Origin: Flavobacterium marginilacus
Lineage (GTDB): Bacteria > Bacteroidota > Bacteroidia > Flavobacteriales > Flavobacteriaceae
Assembly: GCF_026870155.1 (NCBI RefSeq)
Contig: NZ_CP113975.1
Location: 1,674,001 to 1,738,000 of the forward strand
Reading direction: 5' to 3'
Length of the DNA: 64,000 bases
Part shown: piece by piece, positions 45,504 to 55,115 of the stretch
How positions within the stretch are numbered: the first letter of the stretch is position 1
Layout of the letters: every line of letters begins with the position of its first letter
Translations under genes and position numbers: made by a program
The notes under the pieces: model-generated
Told to the model about the DNA's origin: nothing
Database searches by the model: none
What the model saw: only the letters and a program-made list of their open reading frames with translations

Positions 45504-47159
45504 ATGAAAAAAATCTTTTACTTATTAGTGTTTGTTTATTCACTAAGTATTGCACAATCAAAAAAAATAATTGAGGATCCTGCAGCTAATGGCTATTTTG
45601 TTTTAAACAAAGTATCTGTTCGAGTTGAAAATAATTTTATCATGGGGCATGATAAAGGAAATCATGAGCTTTTTACTAATTTATCACATAGGGAATTATA
45701 TTTTTCGGTATTTGGAGAAAAAATTAATCTTAAGGTAACTGATTTTAAGGGGAATATTATAGGGGAATTATACATTGATACTCTCAAAACAAATAAGGAT
45801 TTATATAGAATTGAAAATCTTGAAGTTCAGATTTTAAAAAATAATAAAATCGTAAAAAAATGGACTTCAGTCCAACAATCAATAAGTTATAGTGAAAATA
45901 TTGTTTTTGATAAAAAAACATATTTTGAAAAAGGCTACCTTCCTTACACAGATTCACTAGTTAACGGAGATAAACTGTTAATTTTATTTAGACAAAAAGG
46001 AAAAGAAAGTTTTTTGAAGCTGCATTTTGAGAAGAAAGAAGGTGCTAGAAAACCTTTTATTATAATGTCAAATTCCAATGATTTAAATAAAACGGTAAGT
46101 TTTGAAAATTTTATTCAGGAATCTATAGACAGATTACATAAAAACAGGTTTTTAGATAAATCAAATTTTTATGATGCCTGGCCTGAAGATTTTGCTCAAA
46201 CAATGGCGGGCAGGCATTTCAAAGGGGAAAAATATTGCTTGGTTTTTAGAAAGCCCAATGGTAAAAAAAGAACTTATGATAGTTTTGAATATCGGAATAC
46301 TGTAAATGCAAAAACAGGTGAATGGACAAAGTCGAATGGTTTCATTTTTCTGGATTTGAATGAATCTGGTGCCGAGTATAAGCTTGAAATCCGTTACAAA
46401 GACGATCCGAAATATGTCGCCGTTTATAAATTCAATACAGAACCCGATTGGTACCAGACACTATGGTTTAAAATTGTCATTGGAATGTTTTTTCTATTAA
46501 TTTTTTCAGTTGTTTACATCATTTGGATGAGAAGAATGACTGAAAGAAAACGATTGGAACAAAAGTCAAAAATAAAAATGCTTTATGCACAGCTTAATCC
46601 GCATTTTGTATTCAATGCTTTGGGTTCAATTCAGGGTCTGCTTAATGATAATCAGATAGAAAAAGCAAATCTATATTTGGCTGGTTTTGGTTCACTGCTT
46701 AGAAATACGCTTACTTCTAGTGAAAATGAAACACAGAGTGTTGAAAATGAAATAAAAAGCATTAACAATTATATTGAATTAGAGCAGTTGCGAAATCCTT
46801 TCTCGTATCGTTTAATCATCGATGAAAAGGTAAATGTTCACGAAACGCAAACACTTCCTCTTTTGATGCAGCCTTTGATAGAAAATGCGATAAAACACGG
46901 AATTTCAAATAAAGAAAAAGCAGAAATAACAGTTACCATTTCAAAAAAAGCAGATGATTTACTATTTGAGTTAGCCGATAATGGAAAAGGTTTTGATATT
47001 TTAGCAGAGCAGAAAGGTTTTGGTTTAAAACTCGTTAAAGAAAGAATTGAGTTATTTAATCAATCTACGAAAAAGATGAAAATTGATATGAAAATCCAAA
47101 GTAGTTCATCTGGTACACACATTATTATCCGTTATAAAAACTGGCTGAAAAATGATTAA
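45504..47159 (+). CDS. LytS-type sensor histidine kinase with large extracytoplasmic domain
   Basis: Sensor kinase of the His_kinase (LytS/YehU) class, 551 aa. A signal peptide ends SIAQS (about residue 18). A ~300-residue beta-rich extracytoplasmic region precedes one membrane helix (about 322-344). The phospho-acceptor is His367 in QLNPHFVFNALGS. ATPase features follow: PLIENAIKHGIS, ADNGKGF and FGLKLVKERIELF. Its stop overlaps the regulator start by 8 bp, so they are coupled. A TACATTTG at 45458-45465 may be its -7 element. Ligand unknown. Confidence 0.9.
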   Translation: MKKIFYLLVFVYSLSIAQSKKIIEDPAANGYFVLNKVSVRVENNFIMGHDKGNHELFTNLSHRELYFSVFGEKINLKVTDFKGNIIGELYIDTLKTNKDLYRIENLEVQILKNNKIVKKWTSVQQSISYSENIVFDKKTYFEKGYLPYTDSLVNGDKLLILFRQKGKESFLKLHFEKKEGARKPFIIMSNSNDLNKTVSFENFIQESIDRLHKNRFLDKSNFYDAWPEDFAQTMAGRHFKGEKYCLVFRKPNGKKRTYDSFEYRNTVNAKTGEWTKSNGFIFLDLNESGAEYKLEIRYKDDPKYVAVYKFNTEPDWYQTLWFKIVIGMFFLLIFSVVYIIWMRRMTERKRLEQKSKIKMLYAQLNPHFVFNALGSIQGLLNDNQIEKANLYLAGFGSLLRNTLTSSENETQSVENEIKSINNYIELEQLRNPFSYRLIIDEKVNVHETQTLPLLMQPLIENAIKHGISNKEKAEITVTISKKADDLLFELADNGKGFDILAEQKGFGLKLVKERIELFNQSTKKMKIDMKIQSSSSGTHIIIRYKNWLKND

Positions 47160-47898
47160 AGGAATCATCATCGACGACGAACAAAACAATATTACCAATC
47201 TACAGCGGTTACTGGAAAAATATTGCCCAGAAATAACGATTATTGGTTCTTCGTCTGATGCTGACAAAGGAATAGAGCTTATTAAAAATAGTCATCCTGA
47301 TCTGGTTTTTCTGGATATTCAAATGCCGGAGAAGAATGGTTTTCAGGTTTTACAGGAACTCAATTCGTATGATTTTGAAGTAATATTTGTAACTGCTTTC
47401 AGCCAGTATGGAATTCAGGCGATTAAATTTTCGGCAATTGATTATCTTTTGAAACCAATCGATATTGAAGAGTTAAAAAAAGCAATTGCAAAAACAAGCG
47501 AAAAGCTGAAACATAAAAATCAAAATCTGCAGCTTCAGAATTTACTTCATCATCTGAAAGAAAACAATAATAGTTCCGATCATCGCATTGCTATTTCATC
47601 GCTTAAAGAAATCCGTTTTGTATATGTTAAAAATATAGTTCGTTGCGAAAGCGAAAACAGCTATACATTATTTTATACCGATGAAGGTGAAACGATAATT
47701 TCTACTGTGCCTCTTTATGAATACGATGAAATGCTTTGTGTTTATGGGTTTATTCGCTGTCATCAGTCCCATTTGGTGAATAAAAAACATGTAAAAAGCC
47801 TGCTTAAAGAAGATAATTACACTTTGCTGCTTTATGACCAGAATCGGATTCCCGTTTCCCGTAATAAGAAAGATCTGGTCAAAAAAGCTCTAGTCTGA
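47152..47898 (+). CDS. LytTR-type response regulator
   Basis: Cognate regulator of the upstream kinase, 248 aa. The receiver has acidic residues 8-9, phospho-acceptor Asp55 in FLDIQMPEKNGF and Lys in LLKPID. The C-terminal LytTR domain (from about 145) shows EIRFVYVKNIVRCESENSYT, CHQSHLVN and IPVSRNKKDLV. The 8-bp overlap with the kinase gene suggests fixed-ratio expression. A terminator follows. Confidence 0.92.
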   Translation: MIKGIIIDDEQNNITNLQRLLEKYCPEITIIGSSSDADKGIELIKNSHPDLVFLDIQMPEKNGFQVLQELNSYDFEVIFVTAFSQYGIQAIKFSAIDYLLKPIDIEELKKAIAKTSEKLKHKNQNLQLQNLLHHLKENNNSSDHRIAISSLKEIRFVYVKNIVRCESENSYTLFYTDEGETIISTVPLYEYDEMLCVYGFIRCHQSHLVNKKHVKSLLKEDNYTLLLYDQNRIPVSRNKKDLVKKALV

Positions 47899-47917
47899 TT
47901 TTTGTCAAAAATAATAT

Positions 47918-47947
47918 AAACCGAAGCCGTAAATCTTCGGTTTTTTT
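47918..47947 (+). terminator. Terminator of the LytS/LytTR-type operon
   Basis: AAACCGAAG (47918-47926) pairs with CTTCGGTTT (47935-47943) around an 8-nt loop, followed by T. Confidence 0.85.
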
Positions 47948-48097
47948 AATTCAAAATTGTCTTAAAGCTTCAGCAATAGGTGTTTTGAATTTGTATTATA
48001 AATGTCTCCTGTTATATAATTTACATATAACTGCAGATTATAATTTAGAAAGAAGTAATTTTAATGTATTGATTATCAAATAGTATTAATTAGAAAC

Positions 48098-48565
48098 ATG
48101 AAATTTATGGAAACATCACACATTTATCCGGGGGCTTATTCATTGAATGCTTATATAGCAGTAAAAGGATGCAATGAGGCTATAGAATTTTACAAAAAAG
48201 CTTTTGGCGCAATAGAGCGGGGCAGATTATTAATGCCCGACGGAAAAATTGGCCATGCAGAAATAAGTATCGAAGGCTCTTTATTGATGCTGTCTGAAGA
48301 GAACAGCGATTGGGGAAATGTAAGTCCAAAAACTATTGGCGGTAATCCTTTAACTTTTGGTTTGTATGTTAAGGATTCTGATGCGGTGTTTCAGAAAGCA
48401 ATTGATGCCGGCGCAACAGTTTTAATGCCTATGAAAGATGAGTTTTATGGCGATAGAGGTGGGCAGTTATTAGATCCTTTTGGGTACAAATGGATGATAG
48501 CCACTCATAAAGAAGATGTAAGTTTTGAAGAGATGCAGAAACGGTTTGATGAAATGTTTCAATAA
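48098..48565 (+). CDS. VOC family protein (PhnB/glyoxalase-like)
   Basis: Small protein of the vicinal-oxygen-chelate superfamily, PhnB-like branch, 155 aa. Typical features are AYIAVKGCNEAIEFYKKAFGA (about residues 19-39, cited by position), GRLLMPDGKIGHAEISI and DRGGQLLDPFGYKWMIATH. The metal and substrate are unknown. Two starts are possible (48098 or an ATG three codons later); the difference does not affect the domain. Confidence 0.87.
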   Translation: MKFMETSHIYPGAYSLNAYIAVKGCNEAIEFYKKAFGAIERGRLLMPDGKIGHAEISIEGSLLMLSEENSDWGNVSPKTIGGNPLTFGLYVKDSDAVFQKAIDAGATVLMPMKDEFYGDRGGQLLDPFGYKWMIATHKEDVSFEEMQKRFDEMFQ

Positions 48566-48725
48566 GATATAGGTCGGTATAATGTTTTGAAAATGAATTA
48601 AAAAGAAAGAATTTTTGTGTATTTGTAAAGTTAATTACCGCTGTATTTACCGCATTAAATGGTAACTTTACTAAGGATAGTATGATATAAATGAAACGTT
48701 ATAAGTAACTTAAAAAGTATCTATT

Positions 48726-49211
48726 ATGAAATCACAAATTGCAGTTTACGACACCCATGACAAAGCAGTCAGTGCTATAAAAAGATTGAGTCACGAGAAT
48801 TTTTCTATGGATCATGTTTCACTGCTGGGCAAAGCTGAAGTGATTGAAGATCATATTCAAGTTAAGTCACTCGATACGATAAAAAAAACTCCGGCTGTCA
48901 TTGGGATGGGTGCGGGTACACTTCTTGGCCTGCTTTCGGGAGTAGGTGTGTTTGCAATTCCCGGTTTTGGGTTTCTCTATGGAGCAGGCGCACTTGTCGG
49001 GATTATTGCCGGTCTTGATTTAGGTCTGATTGCGGGAGGTACGATTTCGCTTTTGTCTTTTACAGGACTTAAAGAAGAAGAGGTAGTCAAATGTCAGGAA
49101 CATCTAAAAGAGGGAAAATTTATGGTAATCGTAAAAGGAGCCCAAGAAGAAATTGAAAGAGCAAAACACATTTTGCATACTGATGGAGATCATCTGGAGA
49201 TGATCGCTTAA
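48726..49211 (+). CDS. Stress-type protein with glycine-zipper helices
   Basis: 161-aa protein with an N-terminal domain like that of YflT/general stress protein 17M (QIAVYDTHDKAVSAIKRL), then a glycine-rich double hydrophobic hairpin (about residues 57-108: VIGMGAGTLLGLLSGVGVFAIPG, LVGIIAGLDLGLIAGG, cited in part), and a C-terminal domain ending EEIERAKHIL. The layout suggests a membrane-active or oligomeric stress protein. No enzyme motif is visible. Confidence 0.7.
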   Translation: MKSQIAVYDTHDKAVSAIKRLSHENFSMDHVSLLGKAEVIEDHIQVKSLDTIKKTPAVIGMGAGTLLGLLSGVGVFAIPGFGFLYGAGALVGIIAGLDLGLIAGGTISLLSFTGLKEEEVVKCQEHLKEGKFMVIVKGAQEEIERAKHILHTDGDHLEMIA

Positions 49212-49301
49212 TTTTTTTACATTATTTAAAAACTGAAATATTTTAATGAGTTTCTTTAACAGCTTTTATTTATGGCTGCTAAGGGAACTTTTTTTGCAGA
49301 A

Positions 49302-49871
49302 TCAGTTTACTATTATGTCATGTTTATAAAGCAGTCCTTTTAGTCCTTCCAATGAGAAAATGGCTTTCTTTAATTTGGTCGTTTTTGGATCAATTGTATA
49401 ATGTCTGCTGGTCTTGAAATTGGCTTTATTTGCATTGGCTTTCGCAAATTCGGCGCGGTATAAATCACAGTTTTCAAAAAGCACTTCCGTCAGATCTGCA
49501 GCCATAAAATCGACTGCAATCAAGCTGCAGTTGATAAAAGGCGTTCCTTTTATTTTCAGCGTATAAAATTTAGAAAAATCCAATACGCAGTCAAAAAAAC
49601 GGACTTCAAAAATGAGTTTGCTGCACATCGCAAAATTAACTTCCTTGATTTCACACCGGTAGAAAGTTACTGTTCTCAAAGCTACATGATTTATTTTGCT
49701 CTGGCTGAAAATACAGTCGTTAAAAACGCAGTCGATGAAAGTAACATCTATAAAACTGCAGGCAGAAAATGTGCAGTTATTAAACGTACAGTTTTCAAAT
49801 TCCTTGAAATTGACTTCATCTGAGCCATAAGTATAACTGTTATATTCTTGATCGAAAAAATATTCGGGCAT
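49302..49871 (-). CDS. Pentapeptide-repeat protein
   Basis: About 189 aa from the ATG at 49871 (MPEYFFDQEY); a start ten codons earlier is possible but less like related proteins. From about residue 22 nearly every fifth residue is Phe, Leu or a small residue (FKEFENCTFNNCTFSACSF and onwards), which predicts a right-handed quadrilateral beta helix. A small helical C-terminus ends it. Some such proteins protect DNA gyrase from quinolones, but most have unknown roles and no such claim is supported here. Confidence 0.82.
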   Translation of the reverse strand: MPEYFFDQEYNSYTYGSDEVNFKEFENCTFNNCTFSACSFIDVTFIDCVFNDCIFSQSKINHVALRTVTFYRCEIKEVNFAMCSKLIFEVRFFDCVLDFSKFYTLKIKGTPFINCSLIAVDFMAADLTEVLFENCDLYRAEFAKANANKANFKTSRHYTIDPKTTKLKKAIFSLEGLKGLLYKHDIIVN

Positions 49872-50190
49872 GAAGGAATTAATTTTATGAATTATTAGCA
49901 AAGAAACGATTTCTATTGCTTAAAAAAAGCATAGGAATTAATATTTGTCTGATGAAAATTGAAATATTTTTGCAGGTCCCAGCTGTTTTGCATGTAAAAT
50001 TTTTGAAAAAACAGATTGTTAAAAACACTATTTGTAAACTTTAAACTACTAAAATTACAGTTAGGAGTGTTAATAAAGCATAAAATATTGCAAAATATTA
50101 CTTTAAGAAAACGATTTCGCTGGCTTTTTGAATGGGTATGGTTAAAAAAAAGTTTTTTTATTTTAATCTTTTATTACTTTTGGTGTCATT
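49872..50190. other. 319-bp spacer with a probable promoter
   Basis: TATTTTTG at 49965-49972 with TTG at 49945-49947 (17-bp spacing) may drive the small exported protein at 50191, leaving a leader of about 210 nt. An 18-codon frame starting at about 50134 (MVKKKFFYFNLLLLL) stops at a TGA that overlaps the next ATG. Otherwise I see nothing definite; the longer open frame 50016-50276 has no protein-like features. Confidence 0.45.
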
Positions 50191-50574
50191 ATGAGAGGAG
50201 TCACTTTATATTTTATGTATTTGTTTTTTCTGCTGTTAGGCGGAGGACAATACCTGCATGCAGAGACGTCTCCTAAAATGATTATTTCTGAATCACTTTC
50301 TTTTGATTTAATAAAAAAACATCAGGTAAAAGTCAAAAAAGCAGAAGCCGGAAGTGTTTTAATTGAAGAAGCTGATGTAGATCTGGATGAGGAACTGCAC
50401 AGTGCTGACAATTCAGTTAAAGAATTAACTGCTGGTAAAAGTTTATTAGCAAATTGGTATTTGACATTCTCCAGTCAAGCCTACAAGGATAACTCCAAAC
50501 AATTCAATTTTTTTGCACCATATTATGGGCATGATAATCCTATTTATCTTGAAATAGGAGTTTTAAGAATTTGA
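50191..50574 (+). CDS. Small exported protein, unknown function
   Basis: 127 aa with a signal peptide (LYFMYLFFLLLGGGQYLHA) likely cut after residue ~24. The mature part is charged (SLSFDLIKKHQVKVKKAEAG, then acidic), and ends with an aromatic segment FNFFAPYYGHDNPIYLEIGVLRI (about last 23 residues, cited by position). I recall a Flavobacterium family of small exported proteins ending in a similar LRI/FRI tail. No function is known to me. It lies alone before the efflux operon. Confidence 0.65.
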   Translation: MRGVTLYFMYLFFLLLGGGQYLHAETSPKMIISESLSFDLIKKHQVKVKKAEAGSVLIEEADVDLDEELHSADNSVKELTAGKSLLANWYLTFSSQAYKDNSKQFNFFAPYYGHDNPIYLEIGVLRI

Positions 50575-50769
50575 TTCCATTTCACATCAATTACTAAAGG
50601 TGTGACTTATGGATGTCCAATGTTTATATAATCTTGTATAATGTTGGTTTATTAAGTATTTTCATTCTGGACAGCTTAGTTTCACCTTAGTAACTGATGG
50701 TTATTTTCCGATCTTAGGAATTTTCTGTATTCCTAAATTTTCCATTCGCTTAATTACCAATTTTATACT

Positions 50770-51852
50770 ATGAAGAGAATTATCGTTTTCACGGGCTTAA
50801 TTGCCGTGTTGTCCCTTGCAAGCTGTACAAGCAAGAAAGAAGAAAAAGAAGAAGCTGAAACTTTTGAAGTTACTAATCCTGTAAAGATTGACACTTCATT
50901 TACTAAGCAGTATGTTTCCCAAATCCGCTCTGTCCGAAACATTGAAATCAGAGCTCAAGAGAAAGGATTTCTGCAGAATATTTATGTTGATGAAGGTCAG
51001 TTTGTAAAAGCCGGCCAGGTATTGTTCCGCATTATGCCAAAAGTCTATGAAGCAGAATTATTAGGTGCACAGGCAGAAGAAAAAGCGGCTGAAATTGAAC
51101 TTAAAAATGCTAAAACATTAGCAGATAAAAATATAGTTTCAAAAAATGAACAGGCTGTTGCCCAAGCCAAATTAGATCAGGCAAAAGCCGAAGTTGCTCT
51201 TGCAAAAGTGCATTTATCATTTACCGAAATCAGAGCTCCGTTTGACGGAACTATCGACAGAATTCCAAAGAAACTGGGAAGTCTTATTGATGAAGGAGAA
51301 TTACTTACCAGCCTTTCCGACAACAGTCAGATGTTTGCTTATTTTAATGTTTCTGAGCCTGAATATCTGGATTACGAAACCAATGTTAAAGGAAGAGCTC
51401 AAAACAGAGTTGGTCTGCTTTTAGCTAATGGTACTACATTTAAAGAAAAAGGAAATGTTGAAGTTATCGAAAGTGAATTTGATAACGAAACTGGAAACAT
51501 TGCTTTCAGAGCAAGATTCTCTAATCCAAGTAAATTATTGAAACACGGACAAACCGGAAAGGTACTGATGGAATCTCCGCTTCATAATGTAATTGTGATT
51601 CCGCAGAAAGCTACTTATGAAATTCAGGACAAAAAATATGTTTTTGTTGTAGATAAAAATGATGTGGTTAGCTCTAGAGAAATTATAATTAAAGGAGAAA
51701 TTCCAGATTTATATATGATTGACAGCGGGATTACTGTAAATGATAAAATCTTGCTGGAGGGTGTTCAGAAGGTGAAAGATAATGATAAAGTTCACTATAA
51801 GTATGTTGCGCCTCAGGAAGTTATTACTCATTTGCGTTTAAAAGCAGAATAG
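50770..51852 (+). CDS. RND efflux periplasmic adaptor (membrane fusion protein)
   Basis: Lipoprotein adaptor that links an RND pump to an outer-membrane channel. It is 360 aa with lipobox LSLASC (acylated Cys near residue 19). The lipoyl/hairpin pattern is clear: IEIRAQEKGFLQNIYVDEGQ and VKAGQVLFRI, a helical hairpin, then FTEIRAPFDGTIDRIPKKLGSLIDEGELL. Beta-barrel and membrane-proximal domains follow. First gene of an adaptor-permease-channel operon. No local regulator gene is adjacent. Confidence 0.94.
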   Translation: MKRIIVFTGLIAVLSLASCTSKKEEKEEAETFEVTNPVKIDTSFTKQYVSQIRSVRNIEIRAQEKGFLQNIYVDEGQFVKAGQVLFRIMPKVYEAELLGAQAEEKAAEIELKNAKTLADKNIVSKNEQAVAQAKLDQAKAEVALAKVHLSFTEIRAPFDGTIDRIPKKLGSLIDEGELLTSLSDNSQMFAYFNVSEPEYLDYETNVKGRAQNRVGLLLANGTTFKEKGNVEVIESEFDNETGNIAFRARFSNPSKLLKHGQTGKVLMESPLHNVIVIPQKATYEIQDKKYVFVVDKNDVVSSREIIIKGEIPDLYMIDSGITVNDKILLEGVQKVKDNDKVHYKYVAPQEVITHLRLKAE

Positions 51853-51944
51853 TTTTAAGTAATCAGTTTGCAGTAGTTTACAGTATTCAATAACAGTTTA
51901 ATGTAAAACACGAATTTGGTTTAATCATAAAAAAATAGAAACAA

Positions 51945-54900
51945 ATGTTTGATAAATTTATACAAAGACCAGTTATGTCGATAGTAATATCGCTTATAAT
52001 TGTCTTTTTAGGGGTGCTGTCGGTGATGAATCTGCCGATCACCCAATTTCCGTCCATATCACCGCCAATGGTGAATATTACTGCAGATTATCCTGGTTCT
52101 AATGGTGAGCTGATGATCAAATCGGTTGTTATTCCGTTAGAAAGAGCACTAAACGGTGTTCCGGGAATGAAATACATGACTTCTGATGCAGGAAATGACG
52201 GTGAAGCCAGTATTCAAGTGGTATTCAACTTAGGAACTGATCCTAACCAAGCCGCTATCAACGTGCAGAACCGTGTGGCTTCGGTTACCAATAAACTGCC
52301 ACCGCTGGTAGTAAGGGAAGGTGTGAAAATTACCCGTGAGGTTCCGAGTATGCTTATGTACGTGAATCTTTTCAGTACCGATAAAAATACAGATCAGAAG
52401 TTCTTATACAATTATGCCGATATCAATGTTTTGTCCGAATTGAAAAGGGTAAACGGTATTGGTTCGGGAGATATTTTAGGGACACGTGAATATGCAATGC
52501 GTATCTGGCTGAAACCGGACCGAATGCTTGCTTATAAAATTTCGGCAGAGGAGGTAATGGAAGCATTATCCAGCCAGAGTTTGGAAGCTTCGCCAGGGAA
52601 AACAGGTGAAGCCTCAGGAAAACGTTCTCAGGCATTTGAGTATGTATTGAAATATTCAGGAAGGTTTACGACCAAAGAACAGTACGGTAATATCATTTTG
52701 AAATCCAATCCGAATGGCGAAATTTTACGTTTGAAAGACGTTGCCAACATTGAATTTGGAAGTTCGATGTATGATATTTACTCAAACTTGAACGGAAGAC
52801 CTTCAGCAGCTATCGTACTGAAACAGTCTTTTGGAAGTAATGCCAATCAAGTTATTGAAGATTTGAAAGCCAAATTAGAAACCATCAAGAAAAAATTCCC
52901 AAAAGGAATGGATTATGAAATTTCGTATGACGTTTCTAAATTCCTTGATGCTTCTATCGAAAAAGTAATCCATACCTTGATTGAAGCGTTTATTCTGGTA
53001 GGATTAGTTGTGTTCCTTTTCTTGGGTGACTGGCGTTCTACCGTTATTCCAGCGATTGCAGTACCGGTTTCGTTAATCGGAACTTTTGCGTTCATGCAGT
53101 TTTTTGATATTTCGCTGAACTTAATTACGTTGTTTGCATTGGTTCTGGCAATCGGAATTGTCGTCGATGATGCGATTGTGGTTATCGAAGCCGTCCATGC
53201 CAAGATGGAGGAAAAACATCTCTCAGCTTTGAAAGCAACTAAAGAAGCAATGCACGAGATTTCGGGAGCTATTATTGCGATTACATTCCTGATGGTGGCC
53301 GTATTTATTCCTGTTACATTTATGTCTGGGCCTGTTGGGATGTTTTACAGACAGTTCTCTATTACAATGGTAACAGCGATTGTTCTTTCTGGTGTTGTGG
53401 CATTGACATTAACTCCGGCACTCTGCGCGATGATGCTGACCAATAATCACGGAGCACCGAAAAAGAGAACACCAATAAACCGATTTGTGGATGGTTTTAA
53501 TAATATGTTTAATCTTACGCAGACAAAATATCAAAATGTACTTGGAAAAATTGTAAACAGAAGAGCTGTTACTATTGTGGTGCTTTTAGGATTCTGTGCA
53601 GGAACTTGGTTTGTGAGCAGTACTGTTCCTTCAGGATTTATTCCAAATGAAGATCAGGGGATGTTTTATGCTATTATTCAAACGCCTCCAGGTTCATCAT
53701 TGGAAAGAACAAATGACATTTCTGTAAAACTTCAAAAAATTGCCGAAACTGTAGAAGGCGTACAGTCCGTTTCTTCATTGGCAGGTTATGAAATTTTGAC
53801 AGAAGGTACTGGATCGAATGCAGGAACCTGTTTGATCAATCTTAAAAACTGGAGCGACCGTAAGCATTCTGTGCAGGAGGTAATGACCGAATTGGAAGAA
53901 AAATCAAAAGACATTCCAGGTGCTAATATCGAATTTTTCCAGCCGCCAGCGGTACCAGGATATGGAGCTGCGGGAGGATTTGAGCTTCGTTTATTAGACA
54001 AAACGGGTTCAGGCGATTACAAGAAAATGGAGAAGATTAACAGCGATTTTGTTAAAGAACTCAACAAACGTCCTGAGTTATCGAATGTATTCAGTTTTTA
54101 CAGTGCCAGTTTCCCTCAGTTTATGATGAAAGTCGATAATGACTTGGCACAGCAAAAAGGTGTATCTATCGAAAACGCGATGAATACCTTATCTACGCTG
54201 GTGGGAAGTAACTACGAAATCAGTTTCATTAAATACGGAATCAACTATAAAGTTATCGTTCAGGCGGCTCCGGAATACCGCGCTCTGCCAGAGGATATTT
54301 TAAAACTGTATGTAAAAAACAACCGTGATGAAATGGTTCCTTTCTCAGCTTTCATGAAATTGGAAAAAGTGTACGGTCTTTCGGAAATTACGAGACATAA
54401 TATGTATACTTCTACAGAGATCAGTGGTGCTGCAGCTCCTGGATACAGCTCGGGAACTGCGATTAAAGTTATTCAGGAAGTGGCAGCCGAAAAATTGCCT
54501 AGAGGATATGACATTGATTGGGCAGGTATTTCTGCCGATGAGGTGGCACAGGGAAATCAGGCAATCTGGGTATTCCTTATCTGTTTAGGTTTCGTTTACT
54601 TGGTTTTGGCAGCACAATACGAAAGTTTCATTCTGCCTTTCTCAGTAATCTTGTCATTGCCTGCAGGTATATTTGGCGCTTTCCTTTTACTGAAATTTAC
54701 AGGTTTGGAAAACAATATTTACGCTCAGGTTGCAATGGTAATGCTTATTGGTTTACTGGGTAAAAATGCTGTTTTGATTGTAGAATTTGCCATTCAGAAA
54801 CATGCGGCAGGAAAATCGGTGCTGGAAGCTGCTATGGAAGGTTCCAAAGCAAGGTTCCGTCCTATCTTGATGACATCATTTGCGTTTATTGCCGGATTGC

Positions 54901-55115
54901 TTCCGTTAGCTTTTGCGACTGGTCCAGGTAAAATTGGTAACAGAACCATTGGTACTGCAGCGGCAGGAGGAATGCTTATAGGTACAATCTGCGGTGTATT
55001 CATAATTCCTGGACTGTATTATGTTTTCGGTCGAATAGCTGAAAGATTTACCTACGTAAAAAATCAAAAAGAAAATCCATTAACTGAAGAATTTGATGAT
55101 AATCATGCAGTATAA
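51945..55115 (+). CDS. RND multidrug efflux permease (HAE1/AcrB type)
   Basis: Inner-membrane proton-drug antiporter of 1056 aa with twelve predicted membrane helices and two large periplasmic loops. Proton-relay residues are Asp408-Asp409 (VVDDAIVV) and Lys940 (LLGKNAVLIVEF), the AcrB positions within one residue. It starts FDKFIQRPVMSIVISL, typical of HAE1 pumps. It follows the adaptor gene after a 92-bp spacer that contains a CAGTTTG-type stretch. The channel gene overlaps its end. Confidence 0.97.
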   Translation: MFDKFIQRPVMSIVISLIIVFLGVLSVMNLPITQFPSISPPMVNITADYPGSNGELMIKSVVIPLERALNGVPGMKYMTSDAGNDGEASIQVVFNLGTDPNQAAINVQNRVASVTNKLPPLVVREGVKITREVPSMLMYVNLFSTDKNTDQKFLYNYADINVLSELKRVNGIGSGDILGTREYAMRIWLKPDRMLAYKISAEEVMEALSSQSLEASPGKTGEASGKRSQAFEYVLKYSGRFTTKEQYGNIILKSNPNGEILRLKDVANIEFGSSMYDIYSNLNGRPSAAIVLKQSFGSNANQVIEDLKAKLETIKKKFPKGMDYEISYDVSKFLDASIEKVIHTLIEAFILVGLVVFLFLGDWRSTVIPAIAVPVSLIGTFAFMQFFDISLNLITLFALVLAIGIVVDDAIVVIEAVHAKMEEKHLSALKATKEAMHEISGAIIAITFLMVAVFIPVTFMSGPVGMFYRQFSITMVTAIVLSGVVALTLTPALCAMMLTNNHGAPKKRTPINRFVDGFNNMFNLTQTKYQNVLGKIVNRRAVTIVVLLGFCAGTWFVSSTVPSGFIPNEDQGMFYAIIQTPPGSSLERTNDISVKLQKIAETVEGVQSVSSLAGYEILTEGTGSNAGTCLINLKNWSDRKHSVQEVMTELEEKSKDIPGANIEFFQPPAVPGYGAAGGFELRLLDKTGSGDYKKMEKINSDFVKELNKRPELSNVFSFYSASFPQFMMKVDNDLAQQKGVSIENAMNTLSTLVGSNYEISFIKYGINYKVIVQAAPEYRALPEDILKLYVKNNRDEMVPFSAFMKLEKVYGLSEITRHNMYTSTEISGAAAPGYSSGTAIKVIQEVAAEKLPRGYDIDWAGISADEVAQGNQAIWVFLICLGFVYLVLAAQYESFILPFSVILSLPAGIFGAFLLLKFTGLENNIYAQVAMVMLIGLLGKNAVLIVEFAIQKHAAGKSVLEAAMEGSKARFRPILMTSFAFIAGLLPLAFATGPGKIGNRTIGTAAAGGMLIGTICGVFIIPGLYYVFGRIAERFTYVKNQKENPLTEEFDDNHAV

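Noticed and set aside
50016-50276. 86-codon open frame before the small exported protein
   Set aside because: It overlaps the better supported gene at 50191 in a different frame and has no start context or family features.
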